A DNA stretch of 64,000 bases from Rhodanobacter sp. Lineage in GTDB: Bacteria > Pseudomonadota > Gammaproteobacteria > Xanthomonadales > Rhodanobacteraceae. The stretch is from NCBI GenBank assembly GCA_004298045.1, contig SCRM01000010.1, forward strand, positions 62,001 to 126,000, read 5' to 3'. Numbering within the stretch: the stretch's first letter is position 1; every line of letters begins with the position of its first letter. The notes beneath the pieces were generated by a model. The model saw only the letters and a list, made by a program, of their open reading frames with translations. It ran no database searches and had not been told where the DNA came from. Below are positions 25,441-34,655 of the stretch, one piece after another. A program made the position numbers and the translations under genes.

Positions 25441-26427
25441 TCAGCGCACCAGCGGCACGATCTTCTGCTCGATCGCACCGAAGACCGACGCGCCAGCCTG
25501 ATCGGTGATTTCGATGCGCAGCGTGTCGCCGTACTTCAGGAACGGGGTCGAAGGCTTGCCGTCGCGCAGGGTCTCCACCGTGCGCTGCTCGGCGAGGCAC
25601 GAAGCGCCAAGGCTGGTGTCCTGGTTGGCGATGGTGCCGGAGCCGACCAGCGTGCCGGCGGCGAGCGGCCGCGTTTTGGCCACGTGCGCCACCAGCTCGG
25701 CAAAGCTGAACTGCATGTCGACGCCGCATTCGGGCGCGCCGAACCACTTGCCGTTGAGCCAGGTGCGCATCGGCAGATGCAGCTTTTCGCCCTGCCAGGC
25801 GTCGCCCAGCTCGTCCGGCGTCACCAGCACCGGCGACAACGCGGAGCGCGGCTTGGACTGCAGGAAACCGAAGCCCTTCGCCAGCTCGCCGGGAATCAGG
25901 CCGCGCAGCGAAACATCGTTGATCAGGCCGACGAGCTGGATGTGCTGCGCCGCCTGGGCCGGCGTCGTGGCCATCGGCACGTCGTCGGTGACCACGATCA
26001 CCTCGGCTTCGAGGTCGATGCCGAACTCCTCGCTGGGCACCATCACGTCGTCGCGCGGGCCGAGAAAGCCGGCGCTGGTGGCCTGGTACATCAGCGGATC
26101 GGTATAGAACGACTTGGGCACCTCGGCACCGCGCGCCTTGCGCACGCGCTCCACGTGCGGCAGGTAGGCGCTGCCGTCGACGAACTCGTAGGCGCGCGGC
26201 AGTGGCGCGGCAAGTTGGTGCACATCCAGGTCAAACGCACCGGCCGCCGCACCCAGCGCCAATTGCTGTGCCAGCGCATTCAAGCGCGGCGCCGCGTGCG
26301 GCCAGTCGTCCAGTGCGGCCTGCAAGGTGGGGGCAATGCCGTCGGCACGCACTGCCCGCGTCAGGTCGCGACTGACCACCACCAGCGTGCCGTCGCGGCC
26401 GCCAACCTTGAGTGAACCCAGCTTCAT
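25441..26427 (-). CDS. Fumarylacetoacetate hydrolase family protein
   Basis: Last step of tyrosine/homogentisate breakdown, cleaving fumarylacetoacetate to fumarate and acetoacetate. The 328 residues have the FAH-fold metal-site residues in EEFGIDLEAEVIVVTDDVP and GLINDVSLRGL, then FLQSKPRSALSPVL and LVGSGTIANQD. Length is that of the shorter bacterial FAH type, not the 420-residue mammalian form. The start at 26427 gives MKLGSLKVGGRDG. It is the third gene of the hppD-hmgA-fah operon (gap about 70 bp). No maleylacetoacetate isomerase gene lies in this group. Confidence 0.92.
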   Translation of the reverse strand: MKLGSLKVGGRDGTLVVVSRDLTRAVRADGIAPTLQAALDDWPHAAPRLNALAQQLALGAAAGAFDLDVHQLAAPLPRAYEFVDGSAYLPHVERVRKARGAEVPKSFYTDPLMYQATSAGFLGPRDDVMVPSEEFGIDLEAEVIVVTDDVPMATTPAQAAQHIQLVGLINDVSLRGLIPGELAKGFGFLQSKPRSALSPVLVTPDELGDAWQGEKLHLPMRTWLNGKWFGAPECGVDMQFSFAELVAHVAKTRPLAAGTLVGSGTIANQDTSLGASCLAEQRTVETLRDGKPSTPFLKYGDTLRIEITDQAGASVFGAIEQKIVPLVR

Positions 26428-26496
26428 GCGATGTTCCCGTAGCAAAAGACCAGGACAGCCGGCGCGCGCCGACTGCCGCGAGGAGACGTTACCCGC

Positions 26497-27804
26497 TCAG
26501 ACCGGCGGCTGGAAATGCTTTTCCAGATCCAGCCAGCAATGATCGTAGTCTTGCTGCAGTGCCGGCGATTCCAGCAGCTGGCGGGTGGGATGGATGGCCA
26601 ATTGCGTCTCGAACATGAAGGCCATGGTGTCCGCCACATGCTGCGGCTTGCTGGTATCGGCGTGCGAGCCGGCCTCGAACGAGGCGCGATCGGGGCCGTG
26701 CGCACTCATGCAATTGTGCAGGCTGGTGGCGCCGGGCTCGAAGCCACCTTTGCCGCCGCCCTTGGCGTCGTACACGCCGTGGATCAGCCCCATGAACTCG
26801 CTGGCCACGTTGCGGTGGAACCAGGCCGGACGGAACGTGTCCCCGGCCACCAGCCAGCGCGGCGGGAAAATGGCAAAGTCGATGTTGGCCACGCCCGGCA
26901 ATGCGCTGGGCGAGGTCAGCACGCAGAAGATGCACGGGTCGGGATGGTCGTAGCTGATCGAACCGATCACGTTGAACCGGCGCAGGTCGTAGCGGTACGG
27001 CGCGTTGTTGCCGTGCCACGCCACGACGTCGAGCGGCGAGTGGTCGATCGGCGCGCGCCACAGGTTGCCCTGGAACTTCGCGATCAGCTCGAACTGGCCG
27101 TCGGTGTCTTCGTAGGCCGCCACCGGGTATTCGAAATCGCGCGGGTTGGCGAGGCCATTGGTGCCGATCGGACCCAGCTCCGGCAGGCGGAAATGCGCGC
27201 CGAAGTTTTCACCCACGAAACCGCGGGACTTGCCGTCCGGCAGCTCCACGCGAAAACGGCAACCGCGCGGAATCACCGCAATCTGCTGCGGCTCGACGTC
27301 CAGCACGCCCATGTCGGTCAGCACCCGCAGGTGGCCGGCCTGCGGCACGATCATCAGTTCGGCATCCGCATCGTAGAAATAGCGGCCCACCATGTCGCGG
27401 TTGGCCAGGTACTGGTGGATGCCGATGCCATGCTGCGACGCCGCCGCACCGTTGCCCGCCTGCGTCACCAGGCCGTCGATGAAATCGAGCGCACCGGTTG
27501 GTTCCGGCAATGGCGACCAGCGGAACCGGTTGGGTGACGCGGGCACCTCATCGAAACGGTTGTGGAACGTGGGGTGCGCGTACGCCGCGAAATGCCCGTG
27601 CGTGGCACCCGGCCGGATGCGGTACAGCCAACTGCGCCGCGTGGCCTCGCGCGACACCGTGAACGCGGTGCCGGAAAACTGCTCGGCGTACAGCCCGTAG
27701 GCCACCCGCTGCGGCGCGTTGCGCCCGATCGGCAGGGTGCCAGGGATGGCTTCGGTGGCGAATTCGTTGCCGAAGCCGGTTTGGTAACGCGCACGATCAG
27801 ACAT
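26497..27804 (-). CDS. hmgA: Homogentisate 1,2-dioxygenase
   Basis: Non-haem iron dioxygenase (435 residues) opening the homogentisate ring to maleylacetoacetate. N-terminal [19 protein letters not shown] is a family signature. Iron-site residues lie in the C-terminal half around [32 protein letters not shown] and [11 protein letters not shown]. The ATG at 27804 has an AGAGGC site; a TTG seven codons earlier is also in frame but unlikely. It lies 51 bp after hppD and is co-transcribed with it. Confidence 0.97.
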   Translation of the reverse strand: MSDRARYQTGFGNEFATEAIPGTLPIGRNAPQRVAYGLYAEQFSGTAFTVSREATRRSWLYRIRPGATHGHFAAYAHPTFHNRFDEVPASPNRFRWSPLPEPTGALDFIDGLVTQAGNGAAASQHGIGIHQYLANRDMVGRYFYDADAELMIVPQAGHLRVLTDMGVLDVEPQQIAVIPRGCRFRVELPDGKSRGFVGENFGAHFRLPELGPIGTNGLANPRDFEYPVAAYEDTDGQFELIAKFQGNLWRAPIDHSPLDVVAWHGNNAPYRYDLRRFNVIGSISYDHPDPCIFCVLTSPSALPGVANIDFAIFPPRWLVAGDTFRPAWFHRNVASEFMGLIHGVYDAKGGGKGGFEPGATSLHNCMSAHGPDRASFEAGSHADTSKPQHVADTMAFMFETQLAIHPTRQLLESPALQQDYDHCWLDLEKHFQPPV

Positions 27805-27855
27805 GGGTTGCCTCTTGCAATTCAAAGCCTCCCGGCGGGCGAGGGGCGCAGGATG

Positions 27856-28941
27856 TCACAGCACGCCGCGCTTCATCTGGTCGCGTTCGATCGACTCGAA
27901 CAGCGCCTGGAAGTTGCCTTCGCCGAAGCCTTCGTTGCCCTTGCGCTGGATGATCTCGAAGAAGATCGGGCCAATCACGTTCTCGGTGAAGATCTGCAGC
28001 AGCAGCTTCTTGTGGGTGGCGGTATCGGCGTCGATCAGGATCCCGTTCTTGGCCAGCCGCGGCACATCCTCGCCGTGGTTGGGGATGCGCGCATCCACCA
28101 CTTCAAAATAGGTATCCGGCGTATCGAGAAACTTCACGCCCGCCTTGCGCATGCCTTCCACCGTCGCGTAGATGTTCTCGGTGAAGCAGGCGATGTGCTG
28201 GATGCCCTCGCCGTGGTACGCGTCGAGGTATTCGTTGATCTGGCTCTTCGCGTCCGAGGACTCATTGAGCGGAATGCGCACGATGCCGTCCGGCGCGGTC
28301 ATCGCCTTGGACACCAGGCCGGTCTTGGCGCCCTTGATGTCGAAGTAGCGGATCTCGCGGAAGTTGAACAGCTTCTCGTAGTACTGCGACCACTTTTCCA
28401 TGTTGCCGAAATACAGATTGTGCGTGAGGTGGTCGATGAAGCTGAGGCCGAACCCCCTGGGATTCTGATCGACACCGGGGATCGGCGCGTAGTCGGCCGC
28501 AAACACATCGCCCGTGCGCGGCACGAGATACAGCATGCAATCGCCGATGCCCTTGATCACCGGCACCTCGACCGCGCGGCTGGCGAGCTTGTGCGTCATG
28601 GCCTCGGCGCCCTTGGCGAGCACCGACTCCTCCACCGTCGCCACCGGCTTGGTGAAGCGGATCGCGAAGCCACAGGCGCTCGGGCCATGCGTGGCGGCAA
28701 AGTCGGCGGCGAAGGAATCCGGCTCCTCGTTGACGAGGAAATTGACGCCGCCTTGGCGATACACCGTGATCGCGCGCTGCTTGTGCTTGAGCACCGCGGT
28801 GAAGCCCATCAGCTTGAACAGCGCATGCAGTTCCTGCGCGCGCCCTTTCGGCGCGGCAAATTCGACGAACTCGAAGCCATCGATGCCCATCGGGTTTTCA
28901 AAGGTGGTGACCTGCATGCCGTATTTGAGCTGGGCGTTCAT
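27856..28941 (-). CDS. hppD: 4-hydroxyphenylpyruvate dioxygenase
   Basis: Fe(II) dioxygenase (361 residues) converting 4-hydroxyphenylpyruvate to homogentisate. Iron ligands are in SFIDHLTHNLYFGNM (first His), GEGIQHIACFTENI (second His) and IFFEIIQRKGNEGFGEGNF (Glu). The start at 28941 has an AGGAGT site. First gene of the tyrosine catabolic operon, divergent from a MarR-type regulator with a candidate operator between them. Confidence 0.97.
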   Translation of the reverse strand: MNAQLKYGMQVTTFENPMGIDGFEFVEFAAPKGRAQELHALFKLMGFTAVLKHKQRAITVYRQGGVNFLVNEEPDSFAADFAATHGPSACGFAIRFTKPVATVEESVLAKGAEAMTHKLASRAVEVPVIKGIGDCMLYLVPRTGDVFAADYAPIPGVDQNPRGFGLSFIDHLTHNLYFGNMEKWSQYYEKLFNFREIRYFDIKGAKTGLVSKAMTAPDGIVRIPLNESSDAKSQINEYLDAYHGEGIQHIACFTENIYATVEGMRKAGVKFLDTPDTYFEVVDARIPNHGEDVPRLAKNGILIDADTATHKKLLLQIFTENVIGPIFFEIIQRKGNEGFGEGNFQALFESIERDQMKRGVL

Positions 28942-29016
28942 GACGCGACTCCTGAAGTTCGAAACGCGATGGCGTGCACGCAGCGAAGGTGCAACCATGC
29001 CGGTAACCCACCCTTA

Positions 29017-29034
29017 TAGTTTCACCTGTAACTA
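29017..29034. promoter_or_regulatory. Candidate MarR operator between hppD and its regulator
   Basis: TAGTT-N8-AACTA is an 18-bp dyad in the 114-bp gap between the divergent hppD and marR genes. Size, symmetry and AT content fit a MarR-dimer site. Binding is inferred. Confidence 0.5.
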
Positions 29035-29055
29035 CTTGCAAGGAACGTCGCACCA

Positions 29056-29502
29056 ATGCCGGTTGCCACCCATGCCGACCACGCCCCGCTGGAGCTGGAG
29101 CGCTTCATCCCGTACCAGCTCTCCATCGTCTCCAACACTGTCAGCCAGACGATCGCCGACGATTACCAGGCGCGCTATGACCTGAGCGTCACCGAGTGGC
29201 GCGTGATGGCGGTGTTGGCGCGCTTCGACGGACTCTCCGCGCGCGAGGTGGCCGAACGCACCGCCACCGACAAGGTGGCGGTGAGCCGCGCGCTGTCGCG
29301 CCTGGTCGCGGCCGGCCGCGTGCGCCGGCACATGCACGAAAACGACAAGCGCCGTTCGGTGCTCGGCCTCACTCCCGCCGGCTGGGAAATCCACGACGTC
29401 GTGGCCCCCATGGCCCGCCAGCGCGAACGCGACTTTCTCGCGCAATTGAGCGACGAGGAGCAGGCGTGGCTCGGGCGGATTCTCGACAAGTTGATGCCGT
29501 AG
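29056..29502 (+). CDS. MarR-family regulator of tyrosine catabolism
   Basis: Winged-helix regulator of 148 residues. Helix-turn-helix in LSAREVAERTATDKVAVSRALSRL (about residues 60-85), wing RRHMHENDKRRSVLGLT, and dimerisation helices at both ends. Its position divergent from hppD-hmgA-fah suggests it represses that operon until homogentisate or another intermediate binds, as for HmgR/HpdR-type regulators. Ligand is inferred. Confidence 0.9.
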   Translation: MPVATHADHAPLELERFIPYQLSIVSNTVSQTIADDYQARYDLSVTEWRVMAVLARFDGLSAREVAERTATDKVAVSRALSRLVAAGRVRRHMHENDKRRSVLGLTPAGWEIHDVVAPMARQRERDFLAQLSDEEQAWLGRILDKLMP

Positions 29503-29505
29503 GGG

Positions 29506-29519
29506 GCGGGATTCGAGGG
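29506..29519 (+). repeat. Solo left arm of the GGGATTCG repeat family
   Basis: A short GCGGGATTCGAGGG unit directly after the marR stop codon. No right arm is found nearby. Confidence 0.55.
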
Positions 29520-29611
29520 TCCGCGAGACGGAAGCGCGCGCGTTGATGTGTCTGCGCGTCACCGAGCCGATCATTTGAGTCCGGCATCAGAGCTAAAGCC
29601 GTTACCAGTGC

Positions 29612-29718
29612 CCCGGGACAGGGCTCCTGCCCTGCCCGGGACTCGCCGGGATCGGGCATCGCCCGATCCCGGCTCCGTCCGGCGCAAAGCGCCGGACGAG
29701 GGGCCATCCATGGCCCCT
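29612..29718. repeat. Cluster of four consecutive hairpins downstream of the POT transporter
   Basis: Four inverted repeats follow each other almost without gaps: 29612-29640 (CCCGGG-A-CAGGGC with one bulge), 29645-29673 (13-bp perfect stem, 3-nt loop), 29676-29698 (10-bp perfect stem, AAA loop) and 29699-29718 (8-bp stem overlapping the transporter stop codon). Three stems lack a T-run, so they are not standard terminators. They would form a highly structured 3' end on the transporter mRNA. Confidence 0.85.
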
Positions 29719-31213
29719 ATTTCACCCCGTGCATGAGCCGGTTGACGAGCGGCGCGATGGCGAGCAGCAGCACGCCTGCGCCAAGCAGCAGCCAGAAGCT
29801 GAAGGTGAAACCGGAGAGCGCGGCGGCGGCGGTGAGGCCGTGGCTGCCGGCGATGCGGCTGGCGAAGAGGCCGCTGAGGTTGCCGCCGACGGCAAGCGAG
29901 AGGAACCAGCCACCCATGGCGAAGCCGACGAGTTTCGGCGGCGCGAGCTTGGTCACCATCGACAACCCGATCGGCGAGAGACACAGCTCGCCCAGCGTCT
30001 GCATCACGTAGCACAGCACCAGCGGCCAGAACGGCAGCAGGCCATTCGTACCGAGCAAGTGCGCGAGCGCGTACACCAGCACCAGGAAGCCCAGCGCGTT
30101 GAACACCAGGCCGAAGCCGAACTTGCGCGGAATGGACGGCTCGAGATGCCGCTTGTCGAGCGCGCCCCACGTGAGCGCAACGAGCGGCGCGAACACGATG
30201 ATCGCCAGCGGGCTGACCGACTGGAACCAGCCGACCGGGAATATCCAGCCGCCGAACAGTTTGCGGTCGACCAGATTTTCCGCGAGGAAATTGAACGTGG
30301 TGCCGAGCTGGTAATAGAACATCCAGAACAGCACGTTGAACGCGAAGATGATGAGCATCGCCACCACGCGCTGGGTCTGCACCGCGCCGCTGCGCGCGGC
30401 CTCCACCAGCAGCAGCGCGGCGACCACCACGAACAGTAGCCCGAGCAGCCATTGCAGGCCGGTCGCGCCCACGCCTTCGAGCAGCCAGTACACCAGTGGC
30501 ACGGCGATCAGCGCCCCCGCGGCCACGCCCAGCACGCGCCCCATGCCTTCGGCACTTGCTGCCGGCCGACCGATACCCTTGAGCGTGCGCCGCCCAAACC
30601 AGAACCACAAAAAGCTGAGCAGCATGCCCACGCCGGCGGCGAGGAACACCAGCCGATAGTTCTGCTGCAGCGGCGTGGCGGTGAAGTGCGCGGCCATCCA
30701 GCCGGTAAGCAGCGGGGCAATCAGCGCGCCGGCGTTGATGCCCATGTAGAACAAGGTGAATCCGCGGTCACGACGCGGATCGTCGCGGCCATAGAGCTGG
30801 CCGACGATGGATGAAATGTTCGGCTTGAACAAGCCGTCGCCCACGATCACCAGCGCCAGGCCCACCAGCAACATCGCGCGCATGGGCACCGCCAGCACAA
30901 ACAAACCGGCGGCCATCACCACGGCGCCCAGCAGGATGGTGCGCTGGTAGCCGATCAACTTGTCGGCCACATAGCCGCCGAAAATACCGGTGCCGTAGAT
31001 GAGCGCGGTGTAGCTGCCGAAGAGAGCGCTGGCCCACGCCTGCCCGCTCGCATCGCCGTGATAGAACTGCGCCACCACGTAGAGCGCCAGCGCCCAGCTC
31101 ACGCTGTAAAACGCAAAACGTTCCCAGAACTCGGTCATGAACAGCATCCACAGCGGACGTGGATGGCCGAACAGTTGCGGGTAGTCCGGCGCTGCGGCAG
31201 CAGATGTGTTCAC
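29717..31213 (-). CDS. POT-family proton-dependent oligopeptide transporter
   Basis: Inner-membrane symporter of di- and tripeptides, major facilitator fold with about 14 predicted helices in 498 residues. Signature residues: EFWERFAFYSVSWAL (ExxERFxYY-like, here F-F-Y) in helix 1, GDGLFKPNISSIVG and GFTLFYMGINAGALIAP (the PTR2 signature). The start is a GTG at 31213 (MNTSAAAAPDYPQL). It shares the area with tyrosine and tryptophan degradation genes, consistent with growth on peptides (inference). No operon partner. Confidence 0.93.
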   Translation of the reverse strand: MNTSAAAAPDYPQLFGHPRPLWMLFMTEFWERFAFYSVSWALALYVVAQFYHGDASGQAWASALFGSYTALIYGTGIFGGYVADKLIGYQRTILLGAVVMAAGLFVLAVPMRAMLLVGLALVIVGDGLFKPNISSIVGQLYGRDDPRRDRGFTLFYMGINAGALIAPLLTGWMAAHFTATPLQQNYRLVFLAAGVGMLLSFLWFWFGRRTLKGIGRPAASAEGMGRVLGVAAGALIAVPLVYWLLEGVGATGLQWLLGLLFVVVAALLLVEAARSGAVQTQRVVAMLIIFAFNVLFWMFYYQLGTTFNFLAENLVDRKLFGGWIFPVGWFQSVSPLAIIVFAPLVALTWGALDKRHLEPSIPRKFGFGLVFNALGFLVLVYALAHLLGTNGLLPFWPLVLCYVMQTLGELCLSPIGLSMVTKLAPPKLVGFAMGGWFLSLAVGGNLSGLFASRIAGSHGLTAAAALSGFTFSFWLLLGAGVLLLAIAPLVNRLMHGVK

Positions 31214-31369
31214 GCGGGTTCCAATCGAAGTGGCAAGCGCGCAGATGTAACGGCCGCCACGCCGCGCGTCAAACGCGCGGCATCAACGCGTGTCGCGCAT
31301 CCACTGCGGCTCCCCCGGTGTTGCTGGTGCGAACGCTGCGGCCCGAAGCGTCCGCGCCGGCGGAAAGGC

Positions 31370-32221
31370 TCAGCCGCCGTGCAGCACCGTGCGCACTTCG
31401 ATCAACTCGGGGAAGAACGTGAGATCGAGCGCGCGCTTCAGGAACGCCACGCCGGTGGAGCCGCCGGTGCCGCGACGGAAGCCGATGATGCGTTCCACCG
31501 CCTTCATGTGGCGGAAGCGCCAGAGCTGGAAGTTTTCCTCCACGTCCACCAGCGTCTCGCACAGGTGGTACTCCGGCCAGTATTTCTCCGGCGCCTCGTA
31601 GATGGCGCGGAACACCGGCAACAGGTCCTCGCGCGCCTGCCAGCCTTGGGTCACGTCGCGTTCGAGGATGTCCCTGGGAATGGCATGCCCGCGCCGCGCC
31701 AGCCAGCGCAGCACCTCGTCGTACAGGCTCGGCGCGGCAAGCGTCGCGGCCAGCCCGGCGCGAATCTCCGGCGCGTGGTCGAACACCGCGAGCATGTCGG
31801 CGTTCTTGTTACCAAGCATGAACTCGACAGTGCGGTACTGCGCGCTCTGGAAGCCCGAGGACGGCCCGAGCGCGTCGCGGAACGCGAGGTATTCGTGCGG
31901 CGTCATCGTCTCCAGCACCGACCACTCGTCGAACAACTGCTGCTGGATGCGCTTGACCCGGCCGAACACCTTGAGCGCCTGGTCGGCTTTGTCCGCGCGC
32001 AGCATCGCCAGCGCCGCGGAGAGCTCGTGGATCATCAACTTCAGCCACAGCTCGGCCACGTGGTGCTGCACGATGAACAGCATTTCGTCGTGGTACGGCG
32101 GGTCGGAAACCGGTTTCTGCGCAGCCAGCAGGGTGTCCAGTTGCAGGTAGCTCGCGTAGGTCATGCGACCGGAAAGGTCGCGCTGGATGCCCGCTTCGAG
32201 TTCGCGTCGGTTGTCCGTCAT
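31370..32221 (-). CDS. kynA: Tryptophan 2,3-dioxygenase
   Basis: Haem enzyme (283 residues) that oxidises tryptophan to N-formylkynurenine, the entry to the kynurenine pathway. Family motifs: [19 protein letters not shown]-like [19 protein letters not shown] near residues 43-60, [10 protein letters not shown], and the proximal-His region [15 protein letters not shown] followed by [12 protein letters not shown]. Later kynurenine-pathway genes are not in the window. Divergent from the pyruvate dehydrogenase operon. Confidence 0.97.
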   Translation of the reverse strand: MTDNRRELEAGIQRDLSGRMTYASYLQLDTLLAAQKPVSDPPYHDEMLFIVQHHVAELWLKLMIHELSAALAMLRADKADQALKVFGRVKRIQQQLFDEWSVLETMTPHEYLAFRDALGPSSGFQSAQYRTVEFMLGNKNADMLAVFDHAPEIRAGLAATLAAPSLYDEVLRWLARRGHAIPRDILERDVTQGWQAREDLLPVFRAIYEAPEKYWPEYHLCETLVDVEENFQLWRFRHMKAVERIIGFRRGTGGSTGVAFLKRALDLTFFPELIEVRTVLHGG

Positions 32222-32483
32222 CCGGGTATGCCGTGGCTTGGAAACCGTGCAGTTTAATGCGTGGCCACATGCGGGCGCCGATCCAGGTCAAAACCTTGCG
32301 CCGCAGGCGTCCCGTACCATCGCGCATGCTGCGCCGTGTCTTGCTGCGCAATGCCGCAGCCTGTTATCTATGCGCAGTTTTCTCAAGCCGTTTTGATCGC
32401 AGCGAGCATCATTGCGGCTACTCGCGCCGGGCCCGTCATGGGCCGCCGCCCCCACTTTCCCCCCTCGCCACCGGGAGCGATTC

Positions 32484-33563
32484 GTGACCATCGCCGCCAA
32501 GTTCGAAATCGAATACCTGCAGTACCTCGACGCCGATGGCAAGCAGGTGCGTGATGACCTGCCAGCCTTCACCAAGAACCTCGACCACATGGTCGAGCTG
32601 TACAAGTTGATGCTCTCCACCCGCGTGTTCGACGCGAAATCCATCGCGCTGCAACGCACCGGCAAACTCGGCACCTACGCCAGTTGCCTCGGCCACGAGG
32701 CCGCGCACGTCGGCGTCGGCAGCGCGATGAAGCCGGAGGACGTGCTGGCGCCGAGCTACCGCGAATACGGCGCGCAGCTCTACCGCGGCGTGCAGCCGCG
32801 CGAGGTGTACATGTACTGGGGCGGCGACGAGCGCGGCAACGACTACCAGAAGGAACCCGCGCGCCACGACTTCGCGTGGAGCGTGCCGATCGCCACCCAG
32901 TGCCTGCATGCGGCCGGCAGCGCGCTCGCGTTCAAGATGCGCGGCGAGAAGCGCGTTGCGGTATGCATGATCGGTGACGGCGGCTCGTCCAAGGGCGACT
33001 TCAATGGCGCCATCAACATCGCCGGCGCGCGCAAGCTGCCGCTGGTGGCGGTGATCGTCAACAACCAGTGGGCCATCTCGGTGCCGCGCAAGATCCAGTC
33101 CGGCGCCAAGACGCTGGCGCAGAAAGGCATCGGCGCCGGGCTGCACTGCATCCAGGTCGACGGCAACGACATCATTGCCGTGCGCAAGGCGATGGAAGAC
33201 GCGCTGGAACGCGCGCGCAAGGGCGACGGTGGCAGCGTGGTCGAGGCGGTCACCTACCGCCTGGGCGACCACACCACCGCCGACGACGCGCGCCGCTACC
33301 GCGGCGAAAAGGAAGTGAAGGACGCCTGGGCGCGCGAACCGCTCAAGCGCCTGCGCAACTGGCTCACCGCCAAGGGCGCGTGGGACGACAAGAAGGAAGA
33401 GGCGTGGAAGGCCCATTGCGACGAGTGGATGGACGACGAGGTAAATGCCTACCTCGAAACCAAGCCGCAACCGGTCACCGCGATGTTCGACTACATGTTT
33501 GCCGAACTGCCCGCCGACCTCGCCAAACAACGCGCCGCCATGCTTGCGCGCGAAGCGCAGTAA
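32484..33563 (+). CDS. pdhA: Pyruvate dehydrogenase E1 component, alpha subunit
   Basis: Alpha subunit of the heterotetrameric thiamine-diphosphate E1 that decarboxylates pyruvate. The 359 residues contain GDGGSSKGDFNGAINIAGARK and NNQWAISVP (ThDP/Mg site), RKGDGGSVVEAVTYRLGDHTTADD (phosphorylation-loop region) and SYREYGAQLYRG. It could equally be annotated as 2-oxo acid (branched-chain) dehydrogenase E1; sequence motifs do not fully separate the two. The GTG start (MTIAAKFEIEYLQYLD) has GGGAG about ten bases upstream. First of three genes pdhA-pdhB-E2. Confidence 0.9.
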   Translation: MTIAAKFEIEYLQYLDADGKQVRDDLPAFTKNLDHMVELYKLMLSTRVFDAKSIALQRTGKLGTYASCLGHEAAHVGVGSAMKPEDVLAPSYREYGAQLYRGVQPREVYMYWGGDERGNDYQKEPARHDFAWSVPIATQCLHAAGSALAFKMRGEKRVAVCMIGDGGSSKGDFNGAINIAGARKLPLVAVIVNNQWAISVPRKIQSGAKTLAQKGIGAGLHCIQVDGNDIIAVRKAMEDALERARKGDGGSVVEAVTYRLGDHTTADDARRYRGEKEVKDAWAREPLKRLRNWLTAKGAWDDKKEEAWKAHCDEWMDDEVNAYLETKPQPVTAMFDYMFAELPADLAKQRAAMLAREAQ

Positions 33564-33576
33564 GGACCCACCACCC

Positions 33577-34557
33577 ATGGCACAGATCACCCTTATCGAA
33601 GCGGTTACCCAGGCGCTTGCCTACGAAATGAAACACGACGAGAGCGTCGTCGTGCTCGGCGAGGACGTCGGCGTCAACGGCGGCGTGTTCCGCGCCACCG
33701 TCGGGCTGTCGGAAAAATTCGGCGAGTGGCGCGTGTTCGACACCCCGCTGGACGAGCTCACGATTGCCGGCGTCACCGTCGGCCTCGCGGTGCAAGGCAT
33801 GAAGCCAGTGGCCGAAGCGCAGTTCGAAGGCTTCATCTACCCGATGATGGAGCAGATCGCCTGCCACGCCGCACGCATGCGCAACCGCACGCGCGGCCGG
33901 CTCACCGTGCCGGCGGTGTTTCGCGCACCGTGGGGCGGCGGCATCCACGCGCCGGAGCACCACTCCGAGGCGAACGAGCACCTGTTCACCAACATCCCCG
34001 GCCTGCGCGTGGTGCTGCCCTCCTCGCCGGCGCGCGCCTACGGTCTGCTCTTGGCCGCCATCCGCGACCCCGATCCGGTGGTGTTCTTCGAGCCCAAGCG
34101 CATCTACCGCCAGTACAAGGAAGAGGTGCCGGACGACGGCGAGGCGCTGCCGCTCGACGTGTGCTTCGTGCTGCGCGACGGCACCGACGTCACCCTGGTC
34201 ACCTGGGGTTCGCAGGTGAAGGAAACCCTCGAAGCCGCCGACCAGCTCGCCGAGGAAGGCATCAGCGCCGAGGTGATCGACGTCGCCACGCTCACCCCGC
34301 TCGACTTCGACACCATCGCCGAGTCGGTCGCCAAGACCCACCGCTGCGTGATCGTGCACGAGGCACCCAAGACCGCCGGCTTCGGCGCCGAGATCGCCGC
34401 GCGCGTCGCCGAGGAATGCCTCTACGACCTCTACGCCCCGGTCGAACGCGTCACCGGCCCCGACACCCACATCCCGCTGTTCCGCCTCGAAATGAAATAC
34501 CTGCCGAGCGCCGAGCGCATCGTCGCCGCGGCCAAGCGCGCGCTGGCGGCGAGCTGA
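33577..34557 (+). CDS. pdhB: Pyruvate dehydrogenase E1 component, beta subunit
   Basis: Beta subunit of the alpha2beta2 E1 enzyme, 326 residues. Seen: the LGEDVGVNGGVFRAT segment with the ThDP-activating Glu region, FDTPLDELTIAGVTVGLA, FEGFIYPMMEQI, the PWGGGIHAPEHHSE motif, and the C-terminal HEAPKTAGFGAEIAARV. Begins 13 bp after pdhA. After it comes a GGGATTCG element before the E2 gene. Confidence 0.93.
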   Translation: MAQITLIEAVTQALAYEMKHDESVVVLGEDVGVNGGVFRATVGLSEKFGEWRVFDTPLDELTIAGVTVGLAVQGMKPVAEAQFEGFIYPMMEQIACHAARMRNRTRGRLTVPAVFRAPWGGGIHAPEHHSEANEHLFTNIPGLRVVLPSSPARAYGLLLAAIRDPDPVVFFEPKRIYRQYKEEVPDDGEALPLDVCFVLRDGTDVTLVTWGSQVKETLEAADQLAEEGISAEVIDVATLTPLDFDTIAESVAKTHRCVIVHEAPKTAGFGAEIAARVAEECLYDLYAPVERVTGPDTHIPLFRLEMKYLPSAERIVAAAKRALAAS

Positions 34558-34562
34558 AGAGC

Positions 34563-34646
34563 CGGGATTCGGGGGACGGGATTCGGGATTTGCCCTGAGC
34601 GCCCGTCCCGCCAACCGAATCCCAAATCCCCTATCTCGAATTCCGG
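34563..34646. repeat. Paired GGGATTCG/CGAATCCC element between pdhB and E2
   Basis: Left arm 34563-34591 (CGGGATTCGGGGG, ACGGGATTCGGGATTT) and right arm 34615-34646 (CGAATCCCAAATCCCC, TCGAATTCCGG) face each other over a 23-bp spacer. The element fills nearly the whole 98-bp gap inside the operon and ends 9 bp before the E2 start codon. Confidence 0.88.
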
Positions 34647-34655
34647 ATCAAACCC

